In this document: one piece after another, positions 1 through 7,814 of the stretch
How the letters are laid out: the number at the start of each line of letters is the position of its first letter
How positions within the stretch are numbered: the first letter of the stretch is position 1
Assembly (NCBI GenBank): GCA_023395735.1
Contig: JAEWYI010000005.1
Coordinates: 1-18,323 of the forward strand
DNA: 18,323 nt
Direction: 5' to 3'
Source of the DNA: Cyanobacteria bacterium OH_SFB_17
GTDB lineage: Bacteria; Cyanobacteriota; Vampirovibrionia; Gastranaerophilales; Gastranaerophilaceae
Translations under genes and position numbers: made by a program
Notes under the pieces: generated by a model
What the model was told of the DNA's origin: nothing
Seen by the model: the letters and a program-made list of their open reading frames with translations, nothing else
The model's database searches: none

Positions 1-234
1 GGTCAGATGTCTAATGGGGTTCAGGTCGCTGGTATAACTGAAGCAAAAGATCCTATAAAAATGGTGTATGACCCATCGCATCCTGATGCGGATGCGGATG
101 GATATGTTCAAATGCCTAATATAAACATTGTTGAAGAGATGGTTGGTATGGTTACGGCATCAAAGGCGTATGAAGCAAATTCTATTGCGGCGCAAAACGC
201 AAAAACAATGATTCAGGCGGCGATGAAAATTTAG
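1..234 (+). CDS. flgC: Flagellar basal-body rod protein FlgC, C-terminal part (5' truncated by window edge)
   Basis: FlgC is a proximal rod subunit of the flagellar basal body, exported across the inner membrane and assembled in the periplasm. The reading frame is open from base 1, so the gene begins upstream of the window and about 77 C-terminal residues are visible. The segment has the family signature KMVYDPSHPDADADGYVQMP followed by a MPNINIVEEMVGMVTASKAYEAN stretch (broken here by description: MPN-x-N-x-VEEM, then the A-S-x-A-Y-x-AN rod helix), characteristic of FlgC rather than FlgB or FlgG. The C-terminal helix ends in AAMKI before a TAG stop. fliE follows 34 bp downstream, the usual flgB-flgC-fliE order. 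An internal ATG at base 7 is not the true start. Confidence 0.95.
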   Translation, partial: GQMSNGVQVAGITEAKDPIKMVYDPSHPDADADGYVQMPNINIVEEMVGMVTASKAYEANSIAAQNAKTMIQAAMKI

Positions 235-255
235 TCATAAGTTTGATTAATTTCA

Positions 256-262
256 AGGGGAG
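256..262 (+). promoter_or_regulatory. Ribosome binding site of fliE
   Basis: AGGGGAG lies 6 nt upstream of the ATG at 269, a strong Shine-Dalgarno match. It supports that ATG as the start even though the resulting protein is longer than usual for FliE. Confidence 0.75.
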
Positions 263-268
263 TATAAA

Positions 269-742
269 ATGGAATTACTGGGACAAATAAACAATCTTAA
301 TTTATCACCGATAAAAGACTATAACAAAGTTTTAAACAATGAAAAAGCGTTTAATTTAGACGATTTTGACTTAAACTTTGAAGATATATTGGCGAAACAG
401 ACGGATAAGCTTAATGTTGTTGAAGAGCTTAAGGGCGGAGTTGAGCTGAACAGAATAGATGACGTTGCGGCAAGAAATTCTGTTTTGTCTGTTGATTCAA
501 GCTCCCCAACCGGTTCTTTCTTCCAAAGCATGGGAAATTCGATAACCGGGGGTCTTAATTCCGTGACCAACTCAATTGAGGCGGCGAATAAGGCTCAAGA
601 GGACTTTGCAATGGGTAAAGACGTGAGCGTACATGATGTTATGATAGCATCCGAGAAGGCTTCTTTGAGTTTATCTATGGCAATGCAGCTTAGAAACAAG
701 ATTCAATCTGCTTATAACGAGATTAACGGCGTAAGAGTGTAA
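269..742 (+). CDS. fliE: Flagellar hook-basal body protein FliE, with long N-terminal extension
   Basis: FliE links the MS-ring (FliF) to the proximal rod and is an early export substrate. The conserved FliE part is the C-terminal half: a helix starting near residue 90 (GGLNSVTNSIEAANKAQ), then DFAMGKDVSVHDVMIASEKA and a final helix with SLSMAMQLRNKIQSAY and a terminal NEI-x-x-x-RV. The D-x-HDVMIA-x-EKA signature is typical of the family. At 157 residues it exceeds the usual ~100. The first ~75 residues are polar, have no signal peptide, and resemble nothing I recognise. Its place between flgC and fliF is canonical. The stop is TAA. Confidence 0.93.
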   Translation: MELLGQINNLNLSPIKDYNKVLNNEKAFNLDDFDLNFEDILAKQTDKLNVVEELKGGVELNRIDDVAARNSVLSVDSSSPTGSFFQSMGNSITGGLNSVTNSIEAANKAQEDFAMGKDVSVHDVMIASEKASLSLSMAMQLRNKIQSAYNEINGVRV

Positions 743-757
743 ATAATATTTACATAA

Positions 758-786
758 TTGAAAATCAAAAAAAAAGAGGTTATATT
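758..786 (+). promoter_or_regulatory. Predicted sigma70-type promoter internal to the flagellar operon, upstream of fliF
   Basis: TTGAAA at 758-763 and TATATT at 781-786 are separated by exactly 17 bp, each one mismatch from the -35 and -10 consensus. Transcription would start near 793, giving a leader of about 110 nt before fliF. The region is AT-rich, so a chance match is possible. No sigma28- or sigma54-type site was evident. Confidence 0.5.
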
Positions 787-888
787 AATATTAGGGAATA
801 GTATAAACGGAGGTTGGAGGTTTAATATAAGGGTTATAATTCGATGAATTTATAAACCAAAAAAAGACCTCAAACAACGAAACTTCTT

Positions 889-896
889 AAAGGGGA
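889..896 (+). promoter_or_regulatory. Ribosome binding site that decides the TTG start of fliF
   Basis: AAAGGGGA sits 6 nt upstream of TTG at 903. The next in-frame ATG (codon 13) has no comparable site at the right distance, so TTG is preferred. Confidence 0.65.
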
Positions 897-902
897 AACA
901 AC

Positions 903-2465
903 TTGAGCAATAATTATTTTAAACTGCTAAGCGGAGATATGAAAAAATTTTGGAACGGGCTTGATATCGCCCAAAAGTTCGGCATGGTTGCGCTTACTGT
1001 TGTAACGGCTATTGTTGCTACATATTTTCTGGTGAAATCAATGGAGCCGAATTGGGCGGTTTTATATACAGATTTGTCTGAGCCTGATGCGGTAAGTGTT
1101 ACTGAAAATTTAAAAAAGAACGGTTATGCGTATAAAATTGCGGATGACAAGAAAACAATTCTTGTTCCTGCAAGCCAAAAGGACGAGTTGAGAGTTTTTG
1201 TAGCAGAAAACGATTTGATAAAAAATTCTACTCCCGGTTTTGAACTTTTGGACGACTTGCAATTAGGTTCAACTGATTTTAAAAATAAATTAACAAAACA
1301 AAGAATTTTTCAGGGTGAACTTACTCGCTCTATTGAAAAAATGACGGGGATAAAAAGTGTAAGAATTCAGATTGCAGAACCTGACAGGTCTATATTTGAA
1401 CAAGAAGATGAAGCACCTACAGCTTCTGTAATGTTAATTTTGGATCCTGGCTACAAGCTTAAAACTTCACAAGTCAAAGCAATAAAAAATCTCGTTGCTT
1501 ATGCTGTACCGAGGCTTGTTCCGGATAAGGTCTTTATCACTGACCAAAACGGAAACAGCCTAAGCGATGAAAACGGAAAAAATTCAAACGATATGGAGAG
1601 CTTCAAGTCAAATCTTGAAAGCCAAACTTCAACAAAAGTTACGACTGTACTTGAAAAAATAATGGGTAAAGGCAACGTTAATGTACAGATAAATGCTGAT
1701 ATAAATTTTGACAGCGCAAAATCTACAATAGAAAGCTATATTCCGGTAGGCGACAAAGGCCAAGGTGTGCTTGTTTCATCCCAATCGGAAGATGAAAGCT
1801 ACGCAAATCCTGGGCAGGCACCTGCTGCAGCTGTGGGTGGGAATAAAAATCTAAATTATTCTAAAACAAAAAGCGCAAATAATTACAGCGTTTCAAAAGA
1901 AATCAAACAAGTTGTTTATGCACCTGGAACAGTGAAAAGACTTACTATTGCTGTTGCGGTAAACAAAATTTTAACCGCAAAAGAAAAAGAAGAAATTCAA
2001 AACCTCGTTTTATCTGCTAGCGGAGCGGATTATACAAGAGGCGATGTAATAACAGTTTCCAGTCTTCAATTTGAATCTCTTGCTGAAGATAAAGCAGCTC
2101 AAGAGCAAATGCAAAAAGATTTGGCAAAAGAACAAAGCATTGAGTTTTGGACAACAAAATTCGGGCCGTTGGCGGTAGTGCTTATCTTGGGCATGACAGC
2201 GTTGCTAGTTATCAAGGGACTGTTTAAGCTTGGCGGTGGCGGCGGAGTTGCTCAACGAGATGAGGCTTACAGCCCTAGAGTCTTTGAAGCACAGTTGCCG
2301 ACAATCCAAGAAGCACCTACGGACTTGATTCAAAGCGAATCTTTACCACAAATTGAAGCCCACCTTGACCCTGAGCTTGAAAGGGTAAGAATGGAGCTTA
2401 ATGATACAATTTTGGCTGATCCTGCAGAAGCCGCAAGACTATTAACATCTTATATTAAGGATTAG
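903..2465 (+). CDS. fliF: Flagellar MS-ring protein FliF
   Basis: FliF forms the MS-ring in the inner membrane, the base on which rotor and export gate assemble. The 520-aa protein has the expected layout: a first TM helix at about residues 26-45, YscJ/FliF-type ring-building domains (about 46-220, with GYAYKI and the TPGFELLDD-x-x-LGSTDF-x-x-K family motifs), an extended middle region to about 400, a second TM helix at 420-444, and a cytoplasmic tail. The extreme C-terminus (DPELERVRMELNDTI, then DPAEAARLLTSYIKD) matches the FliG-binding segment. Length is typical. The start is TTG with a strong SD. It ends in TAG, 2 bp before the fliG ATG. Confidence 0.97.
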   Translation: MSNNYFKLLSGDMKKFWNGLDIAQKFGMVALTVVTAIVATYFLVKSMEPNWAVLYTDLSEPDAVSVTENLKKNGYAYKIADDKKTILVPASQKDELRVFVAENDLIKNSTPGFELLDDLQLGSTDFKNKLTKQRIFQGELTRSIEKMTGIKSVRIQIAEPDRSIFEQEDEAPTASVMLILDPGYKLKTSQVKAIKNLVAYAVPRLVPDKVFITDQNGNSLSDENGKNSNDMESFKSNLESQTSTKVTTVLEKIMGKGNVNVQINADINFDSAKSTIESYIPVGDKGQGVLVSSQSEDESYANPGQAPAAAVGGNKNLNYSKTKSANNYSVSKEIKQVVYAPGTVKRLTIAVAVNKILTAKEKEEIQNLVLSASGADYTRGDVITVSSLQFESLAEDKAAQEQMQKDLAKEQSIEFWTTKFGPLAVVLILGMTALLVIKGLFKLGGGGGVAQRDEAYSPRVFEAQLPTIQEAPTDLIQSESLPQIEAHLDPELERVRMELNDTILADPAEAARLLTSYIKD

Positions 2466-2467
2466 AT

Positions 2468-3493
2468 ATGGCAGTAGATTTAGAATTACAAAATATGACT
2501 CCAACTCAAAAAGTAGCGGCACTTTTAATAGTGCTGGGGCCTACTACTGCATCTGAAGTCCTTAAAAACATTACAGACGATGATTTATTGGAGCAAGTTA
2601 CGCTAGATATTGCAAGCTTAAACAAAGTTCCGACTGAACTTTTAAACAACATATTGGAAGAATTTAAAGCAATATTTCAGGCTAGCAACTATTTGTCTGC
2701 AGGCGGTATGAATTATGCAAAAGAGCTTTTGGAAAAAGCTTACGGCTCAGATCAGGCGAAAAAGATTCTCGACAGGTTGGTTGTATTGATGAACTCAAAC
2801 CCGTTTCAGTTTTTCAACGAAGCTGACCCGGGACAACTTGCAACGTCTTTTCAAAACGAAAACCCACAGTTGATTGCGCTTATTTTAGCGTATTTGAAAC
2901 CTGAACATTCTGCGCAGGTATTAAATTATCTTCCACCTGAAGTTCAGGCTCCTGTTGCGATGAAAATTGCAGATATGGATACTACAAACCCTGAAATTCT
3001 TTCTGAAATTGAAAAAATTGTTGAAAGCAAATTTTCATCCGTTGTGGTTCAAGACTTCTCAAAAGCAGGCGGCGTAGAGTCTTTGGCAAACATCTTAAAC
3101 CGAACAGACAGAACAACAGAAAGAAACGTTATCGAGCTTTTGGAAGTAGAAAGTCCGGAACTTGCAGAACAGGTAAGAGAATTAATGTTCGTATTCGAAG
3201 ATATTATTACACTCGAAGACAGAGCTATTCAAAGAGTTCTTCGAGAAGTGGATACAAAAGATTTGGCAATGTCTTTGAAAGGTACAAAAGAAGATGTAAA
3301 AGAAAAGATTTTCAAAAATATGTCCGAACGTGCACAAGATATGCTGCGAGACGAAATGGAATATATGGGTCCTGTAAGAGCCAGAGAAGTCCAAGAAATT
3401 CAAAGTAAGATTGTTGGAATCATAAGAACTCTTGAACTTGCCGGTGAAATCGTAATTGCCAGAGAAAACAACGAGGATGAATTAATTGACTAG
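2468..3493 (+). CDS. fliG: Flagellar motor switch protein FliG
   Basis: FliG is the rotor component that binds FliF and interacts with the stator to make torque. The 341-aa length is typical. The N-terminal domain (TPTQKVAALLIVLGP) binds FliF. The middle domain carries ENPQ at residues 131-134, in place of the usual EHPQ. MFVF is at 240-243. The C-terminal torque region has the charged helix LEDRAIQRVLREVDTKDLA, then NMSERAQDMLRDEMEYMGPVR (split: NMSERAQDML and MGPVR). The ATG at 2468 has AAGGA 6 nt upstream, inside the end of fliF. The last 8 bases overlap fliH, suggesting translational coupling. Confidence 0.97.
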   Translation: MAVDLELQNMTPTQKVAALLIVLGPTTASEVLKNITDDDLLEQVTLDIASLNKVPTELLNNILEEFKAIFQASNYLSAGGMNYAKELLEKAYGSDQAKKILDRLVVLMNSNPFQFFNEADPGQLATSFQNENPQLIALILAYLKPEHSAQVLNYLPPEVQAPVAMKIADMDTTNPEILSEIEKIVESKFSSVVVQDFSKAGGVESLANILNRTDRTTERNVIELLEVESPELAEQVRELMFVFEDIITLEDRAIQRVLREVDTKDLAMSLKGTKEDVKEKIFKNMSERAQDMLRDEMEYMGPVRAREVQEIQSKIVGIIRTLELAGEIVIARENNEDELID

Positions 3494-4235
3494 GATAAGA
3501 AGTGACAATATACAATTTGGCGGCTCATTTGTTGTCCCTATAGAAGAAAGTCCTCACAATAAAAAAATTCAAGAGGCATTGGAAAAAGAAAAAGAAATTA
3601 TTGAACTGGGAGAGCAAAAAGCCCGCGAAATAGTTGAACAAGCTGAACAACAAGCTCTTGAAATAATCGAACAGGCTAAACAACAAGCTCTTTTGGAAGT
3701 CGATTCGATAAAAGAGGCTGCGCACAAAGAAGGATTTGAAGCCGGCCATCAAGAAGGTTTCGAAAAGATTACAGAAGAGATGCAGAACCAAGTGCTAACT
3801 GTAAACGATTTTGCAAAGAGCCAATTTGACATAAAACAGAATATTGTAAAATCGGCTTCTCTTGACATAATTACTCTCGTTATAAATATTGCAGAAAAAA
3901 TTTGCACAAAAGCCGTTGAACTTAATCAAGATGTACTTAAAAACATCACCGAAAACGCAATAAATTCGCTGAAAGAAAAAGAAAACATAACAATAACTGT
4001 TAATCCTAAAATGGCAAGTGCAATTTACGAAATTTCAGAGGAGTTAAAAGAAAAAATTCCTCAACTGTCTTCTATAAAAATCGTCGAAGATTCAAGCGTG
4101 TCTGCGGATGGAACGATTGTAGAATCACCTCTTTCCAGAGTGGACAGCAGGGTTAAATCTCAAATCAACGAAATTTCTGAAAAAATGTTTATAAAACTCA
4201 ATTCAGAAAAACCTGAAGATACAGAACAGAATTAA
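3486..4235 (+). CDS. fliH: Flagellar export apparatus protein FliH
   Basis: FliH is the cytoplasmic stator-like regulator of the export ATPase FliI, related to the b/delta subunits of F-type ATPases. The 249-aa protein opens with a short segment, then a long charged coiled coil (about residues 25-80) with tandem 11-residue units. Next come the FliH glycine-spaced motif EGFEAGHQEGFEKI and an alpha/beta C-terminal domain that would bind FliI (about 110-235). Assignment rests on this architecture and on the fliG-fliH-fliI order, because FliH sequences are poorly conserved. The start is TTG, overlapping the fliG end by 8 bp, with GAGG at 3473-3476 nine nt upstream. Confidence 0.9.
   Translation: MTRIRSDNIQFGGSFVVPIEESPHNKKIQEALEKEKEIIELGEQKAREIVEQAEQQALEIIEQAKQQALLEVDSIKEAAHKEGFEAGHQEGFEKITEEMQNQVLTVNDFAKSQFDIKQNIVKSASLDIITLVINIAEKICTKAVELNQDVLKNITENAINSLKEKENITITVNPKMASAIYEISEELKEKIPQLSSIKIVEDSSVSADGTIVESPLSRVDSRVKSQINEISEKMFIKLNSEKPEDTEQN
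3627..3692 (+). repeat. Two tandem 33-bp repeats encoding 11-residue coiled-coil units in fliH
   Basis: Bases 3627-3659 and 3660-3692 encode EIVEQAEQQAL and EIIEQAKQQAL (residues 48-58 and 59-69). By hand count they match at 29 of 33 bases. The preceding eleven residues (EIIELGEQKAR, 37-47) look like an older third copy. Eleven-residue periodicity fits an untwisted or right-handed coiled coil. Confidence 0.8.
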
Positions 4236-4255
4236 AATTTTTCAATAAGGTCAAT

Positions 4256-5563
4256 ATGTTCAAAGCAGAAGAATATTCACAAATAATAAAAGCAACGAAC
4301 ACAATGCGCGAAATCGGCAAGGTTATAGAAATTATCGGATTGATAATCGAAGCCGACGGGCCAAAATCGAGTATTGGAGATTTGTGCTACATATACAACA
4401 ATCTTGAAGAAGAACCCGTTTGGGCTGAAGTCGTAGGATTTAGGCAAGGAAAAATTCTTTTAATGCCTCTTGGTTCGATGGAAGGACTTCAACCTGGTGC
4501 AATAGTTGTAAATACAGGCGGAGCAATGAAAATAAAAGTCGGCGAACAACTTTTGGGCCGTGTTCTAGACGGACTTGGCCGCCCCATTGACAACCTCGGA
4601 GAAATTAATTGCCAGAACCTTCAATCCACGCACGCAGAAGCGATTAATCCCCTAAAACGTCAGAGAATTCAGGAGCCGCTTTCTCTTGGAATAAAATCTA
4701 TTGATGCTTTTGTCACAGTCGGAAAAGGCCAAAGATTAGGAGTTTTTGCTGGTTCAGGGGTAGGAAAAAGTACTACGCTTGCAATGATGGCAAAAAATAC
4801 GACAGCGGATATGAACGTAATAGCACTTATCGGCGAACGTGGGCGTGAAGTAAGAGAATTTATTGAAAAAACCCTTGGAGAAGAAGGGATGAAAAGGACC
4901 GTTGTTGTGGCGGCAACGTCTGAACAACCTTCGCTTGTAAAAATAAAAGCGGCGCATGTTGCCACTTCGATTGCGGAATATTTCAGAGATACAGGCAGAG
5001 ACGTTTTGTTTATGCTAGACAGTATTACACGTATCTCAATGGCGCAAAGGGAAGTTGGGCTTGCGATAGGAGAGCCTCCTGCAACTCGGGGGTATACTCC
5101 TTCTGTGTTTGCACTTATGCCTAAAATTCTAGAAAGAGCAGGCAGCAACGATAAAGGCACAATGACTGGGCTTTACACAGTTTTGGTTGAGGGTGATGAC
5201 TTTAACGAGCCTATTTCAGACACCGCAAGAAGTATTCTTGACGGACACATTATGCTCTCACGTGACCTTGCTCACAAAAACCACTACCCTGCCGTTGATG
5301 TTTTGCAGTCCATAAGCCGTGTAATGCCTGACGTTACGACAGATGAGCACAGGGAAGCCGCAGGAAAAATAAGAAATCTTCTTGCAGTTTTCAAAAAGAA
5401 CGAAGACTTGATTAACATTGGAGCTTACGTAAAAGGTTCCGACCCGAAATGTGATGAAGCTATAAGAATGATGGATAAAATCAACGAATTTTTACAACAA
5501 GAAGTCGGACAAAAATTTGACTACCAAATGACGACAGAAAAACTTATCGCACTGGCAAGTTAA
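4256..5563 (+). CDS. fliI: Flagellum-specific export ATPase FliI
   Basis: FliI is the hexameric cytoplasmic ATPase that helps drive export of flagellar proteins. The 435-aa length is typical. The N-terminal beta-barrel domain is at about residues 18-90. The Walker A loop GSGVGKST is at 166-173, followed by GERGREVREF and the Walker B region (DVLFMLDSITRISMAQREVGLAIGE, with LFMLDS as the core strand). The PATRGYTPSVFALMP segment and a helical C-terminal domain complete an F1-beta/FliI fold. ATG at 4256 has AAGG 5 nt upstream. The TAA stop is followed in frame by TGA. It is 20 bp from fliH and is the last flagellar gene in this window. Confidence 0.97.
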   Translation: MFKAEEYSQIIKATNTMREIGKVIEIIGLIIEADGPKSSIGDLCYIYNNLEEEPVWAEVVGFRQGKILLMPLGSMEGLQPGAIVVNTGGAMKIKVGEQLLGRVLDGLGRPIDNLGEINCQNLQSTHAEAINPLKRQRIQEPLSLGIKSIDAFVTVGKGQRLGVFAGSGVGKSTTLAMMAKNTTADMNVIALIGERGREVREFIEKTLGEEGMKRTVVVAATSEQPSLVKIKAAHVATSIAEYFRDTGRDVLFMLDSITRISMAQREVGLAIGEPPATRGYTPSVFALMPKILERAGSNDKGTMTGLYTVLVEGDDFNEPISDTARSILDGHIMLSRDLAHKNHYPAVDVLQSISRVMPDVTTDEHREAAGKIRNLLAVFKKNEDLINIGAYVKGSDPKCDEAIRMMDKINEFLQQEVGQKFDYQMTTEKLIALAS

Positions 5564-5575
5564 TGAACTTTTATT

Positions 5576-6397
5576 TTAATAATTCATAACCCAACCATCA
5601 TCAATAACACGCGCTGTACAATAAGAACCCCATTTATTGTTTTTATTACATCCCTTACTAACTCCATCCCAATAGTTACTACCGCCTTGCTCTAACGAGC
5701 CTGAGTTAGTATCGGAATTGTAAAACCCGCCTCTAGGATACAACATAGGTGCCTTGTTTGATGTTATATAAAAAATAAAAACATCCCTCCCGTAGTTATT
5801 AGGCTTTTTTAACCCGTTTACATCCATATATACAACGCCGCAAACACTATTAGTCGGTGGTGCATCAGGGGCATCGTCAAAACCTCTATTTTGTGTGCAA
5901 TTATCATTATTGCTTGCGATAGCAAATGAAATCCCGTCAGAAGTTATAAACTTATAATGGCTTGCCGTGTAAACACTACCTGTATATTGGCTTGTCGTTT
6001 TTGCACTTCCGTCATAATGATCATCAAAAGAGGCAAAACATTCATTGCCTTGAACCATCCCGCAAGTTTTTATCACTTTGTAATAAGAGGCAATTTTTGG
6101 GGCAACATCAACTGTTGCTCCAAAATAATCTTTTATACTTCCTACTGTATTGTTATCAGAAGACATCTGCAGAAGAACTTGATTCATTTGAGAGTATGCT
6201 TTTTTCAAAGAAGTTGCATATTGAGTCTTTTGGTAATTAGCAATCAAGGTTGGAATTGTCAAAGCCGCCACTATTCCTATTATTCCAAGAGTCAGCAAAA
6301 CCTCAGCTAATGTAAAAGCTTTTAAATAAGAATATTTATTAAAAATATCCAATCCAATTTTGAATTTTTGAAAAACTATTTTTAATTGAGTCTTCAA
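5576..6397 (-). CDS. Prepilin-like protein with N-terminal cleavage/methylation motif
   Basis: This is a 273-aa type IV pilin or pseudopilin-like protein. A 27-residue basic leader ends in KA, followed by FTLAEVLLTLGIIGIVAALT. That is the class III prepilin signal, with F at +1 and glutamate at +5 (E32) and a hydrophobic helix to about residue 52. The residue before the cut is Ala27 rather than the usual Gly. The mature globular part (about 200 residues) has six cysteines and ends WGSYCTARVIDDGWVMNY. Its role (major pilin, minor pilin or pseudopilin) cannot be told from sequence. Start is TTG at 6397 with AAGGAAG (6414-6408) ten nt upstream, and no better start is nearby. It stands alone, convergent with fliI at 12 bp and divergent from prfA. 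Confidence 0.9.
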   Translation of the reverse strand: MKTQLKIVFQKFKIGLDIFNKYSYLKAFTLAEVLLTLGIIGIVAALTIPTLIANYQKTQYATSLKKAYSQMNQVLLQMSSDNNTVGSIKDYFGATVDVAPKIASYYKVIKTCGMVQGNECFASFDDHYDGSAKTTSQYTGSVYTASHYKFITSDGISFAIASNNDNCTQNRGFDDAPDAPPTNSVCGVVYMDVNGLKKPNNYGRDVFIFYITSNKAPMLYPRGGFYNSDTNSGSLEQGGSNYWDGVSKGCNKNNKWGSYCTARVIDDGWVMNY

Positions 6398-6440
6398 AAC
6401 TTATTAACTTCCTTTATTTTTATAACCTTGCGTTTTTCAT

Positions 6441-6469
6441 ATTCTATCATATTCAACAGATGATTACAA
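6441..6469 (-). promoter_or_regulatory. Predicted promoter of the prepilin-like gene
   Basis: On the minus strand TTGTAA (6469-6464) and TAGAAT (6446-6441) are separated by 17 bp. The distance to the TTG start is about 35-40 nt from the expected transcription start. AT-rich context makes this moderate evidence only. Confidence 0.45.
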
Positions 6470-6534
6470 GCCAAACATAATCAGATTGGCAGAACTAAAA
6501 ATTTAAATTCAAAAAAGGGTAGATTCTAGATAAT

Positions 6535-6563
6535 TTTAAAAAATTATATTTTCTTGCTATAAT
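6535..6563 (+). promoter_or_regulatory. Predicted extended -10 promoter of prfA
   Basis: A perfect extended -10, TG-C-TATAAT, lies at 6555-6563. The matching -35 position (6535-6540, TTTAAA) is weak, as is usual with extended -10 promoters. Expected start is near 6570, about 50 nt before the gene. The -35 area is covered by an 8+8 bp AT-only inverted repeat (6530-6547). Confidence 0.6.
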
Positions 6564-6622
6564 TTTATTATACACATAATATTTGATTAGGCTCTGCCTT
6601 ATCATGAAAAAGGATACATACA

Positions 6623-7708
6623 ATGAAAGACATGTTAGAAAAGATTTTAAAAATAGAAAAAAAATATATGGAACTTGGAGAAACTTTATCAAAACCTGAA
6701 ACTATCCAAGATTACAACAAGTTTAGAGATTTATCAAAACAAAGAAAAGCAATGGAAGAAACCGTTGAGCTTTATCACGAATGGAAAAAAGCCGTTGATG
6801 CAATTGATGAAGCAAAAGAACTTATCAAAGCAGAAAAAGACGAAGAAATGCGCGCATTTTTAAAGAGTGAAATGGAAGAAAACGAAGAAAAACTTCCTGA
6901 CTTTGAAGAAAAAATGAAAGTTCTTCTTCTTCCGCGCGACCCGATGGATGACAAAGATATTATGCTTGAAATCAGAGGCAGCGCAGGCGGTGACGAAGCA
7001 AATATTTTCGCAGGCGACTTGGCTAGAATGTATTTAAAATTTGCAGACAAAAAAGGTTGGAAAACAGAAATTTTGAGCAAAACTGAATGCGAAGCAGGAG
7101 GCGTTTCTGAAATTATCATCTCAATGAAAGGCGACAGCATTTATTCTCAATTAAAATACGAATCAGGTGTTCACAGAGTTCAAAGGGTTCCTGCAACAGA
7201 GTCACAAGGCAGAGTTCACACCTCAACAGCAACTGTAGCCGTTATGCCTGAAGTAGACGATGTTGAAGTTGAAATAAAGCCCGAAGATATAGAAATGTCG
7301 ACAGCTCGCTCTGGTGGAGCAGGCGGTCAAAACGTAAACAAAGTTGAAACAGCTGCAAGACTTTTCCACAAACCAACTGGAATCATGATTTTCTGCACAG
7401 AAGAACGCTCCCAACTCCAAAACAAAGAGCGTGCAATGCAAATTCTTAAAGCAAAATTGTACGACATGGAAGTTCAAAAACAAATGCAAGAAATAACCGA
7501 CCTTCGTCGCTCACAAGTCGGAACAGGCGACAGAAGCGAAAGAATCAGAACCTACAATTTCCCGCAAGGCAGACTTACAGACCACAGAATCGGACAAAAT
7601 TTGAACGTTTGGACTGTTATCGACGGAGATTTAGACGAATTATTAAAGCTATTGATTGAATACGACCAAAAATTAAAGCTGGAAAAACTTGCTCAAACAG
7701 AAGCATAA
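6623..7708 (+). CDS. prfA: Peptide chain release factor 1
   Basis: RF1 recognises UAA and UAG in the ribosomal A site and triggers peptide release. The 361-aa protein is full length. Domain 1 is N-terminal and helical. The PAT tripeptide for stop-codon recognition is at residues 190-192, within RVQRVPATESQGRVHTS. The catalytic GGQ is at 234-236, in ARSGGAGGQNVNKVETA. The PAT tripeptide separates it from RF2, which has SPF. ATG at 6623 has AGGA (6611-6614) eight nt upstream. It has its own promoter and is not followed by prmC here. All 15 stop codons in the window are UAA or UAG, the codons this protein reads. Confidence 0.98.
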   Translation: MKDMLEKILKIEKKYMELGETLSKPETIQDYNKFRDLSKQRKAMEETVELYHEWKKAVDAIDEAKELIKAEKDEEMRAFLKSEMEENEEKLPDFEEKMKVLLLPRDPMDDKDIMLEIRGSAGGDEANIFAGDLARMYLKFADKKGWKTEILSKTECEAGGVSEIIISMKGDSIYSQLKYESGVHRVQRVPATESQGRVHTSTATVAVMPEVDDVEVEIKPEDIEMSTARSGGAGGQNVNKVETAARLFHKPTGIMIFCTEERSQLQNKERAMQILKAKLYDMEVQKQMQEITDLRRSQVGTGDRSERIRTYNFPQGRLTDHRIGQNLNVWTVIDGDLDELLKLLIEYDQKLKLEKLAQTEA

Positions 7709-7716
7709 TCTATAAA
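7689..7716 (+). promoter_or_regulatory. Possible promoter of the nucleotidase gene
   Basis: TTGCTC (7689-7694) and TATAAA (7711-7716) are separated by 16 bp, overlapping the end of prfA. It would give a leader of about 90 nt. Read-through from prfA is an equally good explanation for expression. Confidence 0.3.
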
Positions 7717-7814
7717 AATCCAATTGTAAATTAAGGTAAATAAAAGTTTATTTTATATCAAAATATTTTCTTCACGTGTTTTCTAAAAACTGTGTAGTGA
7801 AATAGGAATTTAAA

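Noticed and set aside
844..855. Tiny frame ATG-AAT-TTA-TAA in the fliF leader as a regulatory minigene
   Set aside because: The nearest SD-like motif is about 24 nt away, too far, and a three-codon frame is expected by chance in AT-rich DNA.
4669..5160. Long minus-strand open frame (163 codons) opposite fliI
   Set aside because: It lies wholly inside the conserved fliI ATPase core, has no SD or promoter, and its composition is that of the reverse complement of a coding sequence.
5564..5575. Horizontal insertion of the prepilin gene next to fliI
   Set aside because: No direct repeats, inverted repeats, integrase or clear shift in base composition are visible at its borders; the tight 12-bp convergence alone is not evidence of insertion.
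7740..7756. AT hairpin AAATAAA/TTTATTT after prfA as a terminator
   Set aside because: The stem is AT only with a 2-nt loop and would be unstable.
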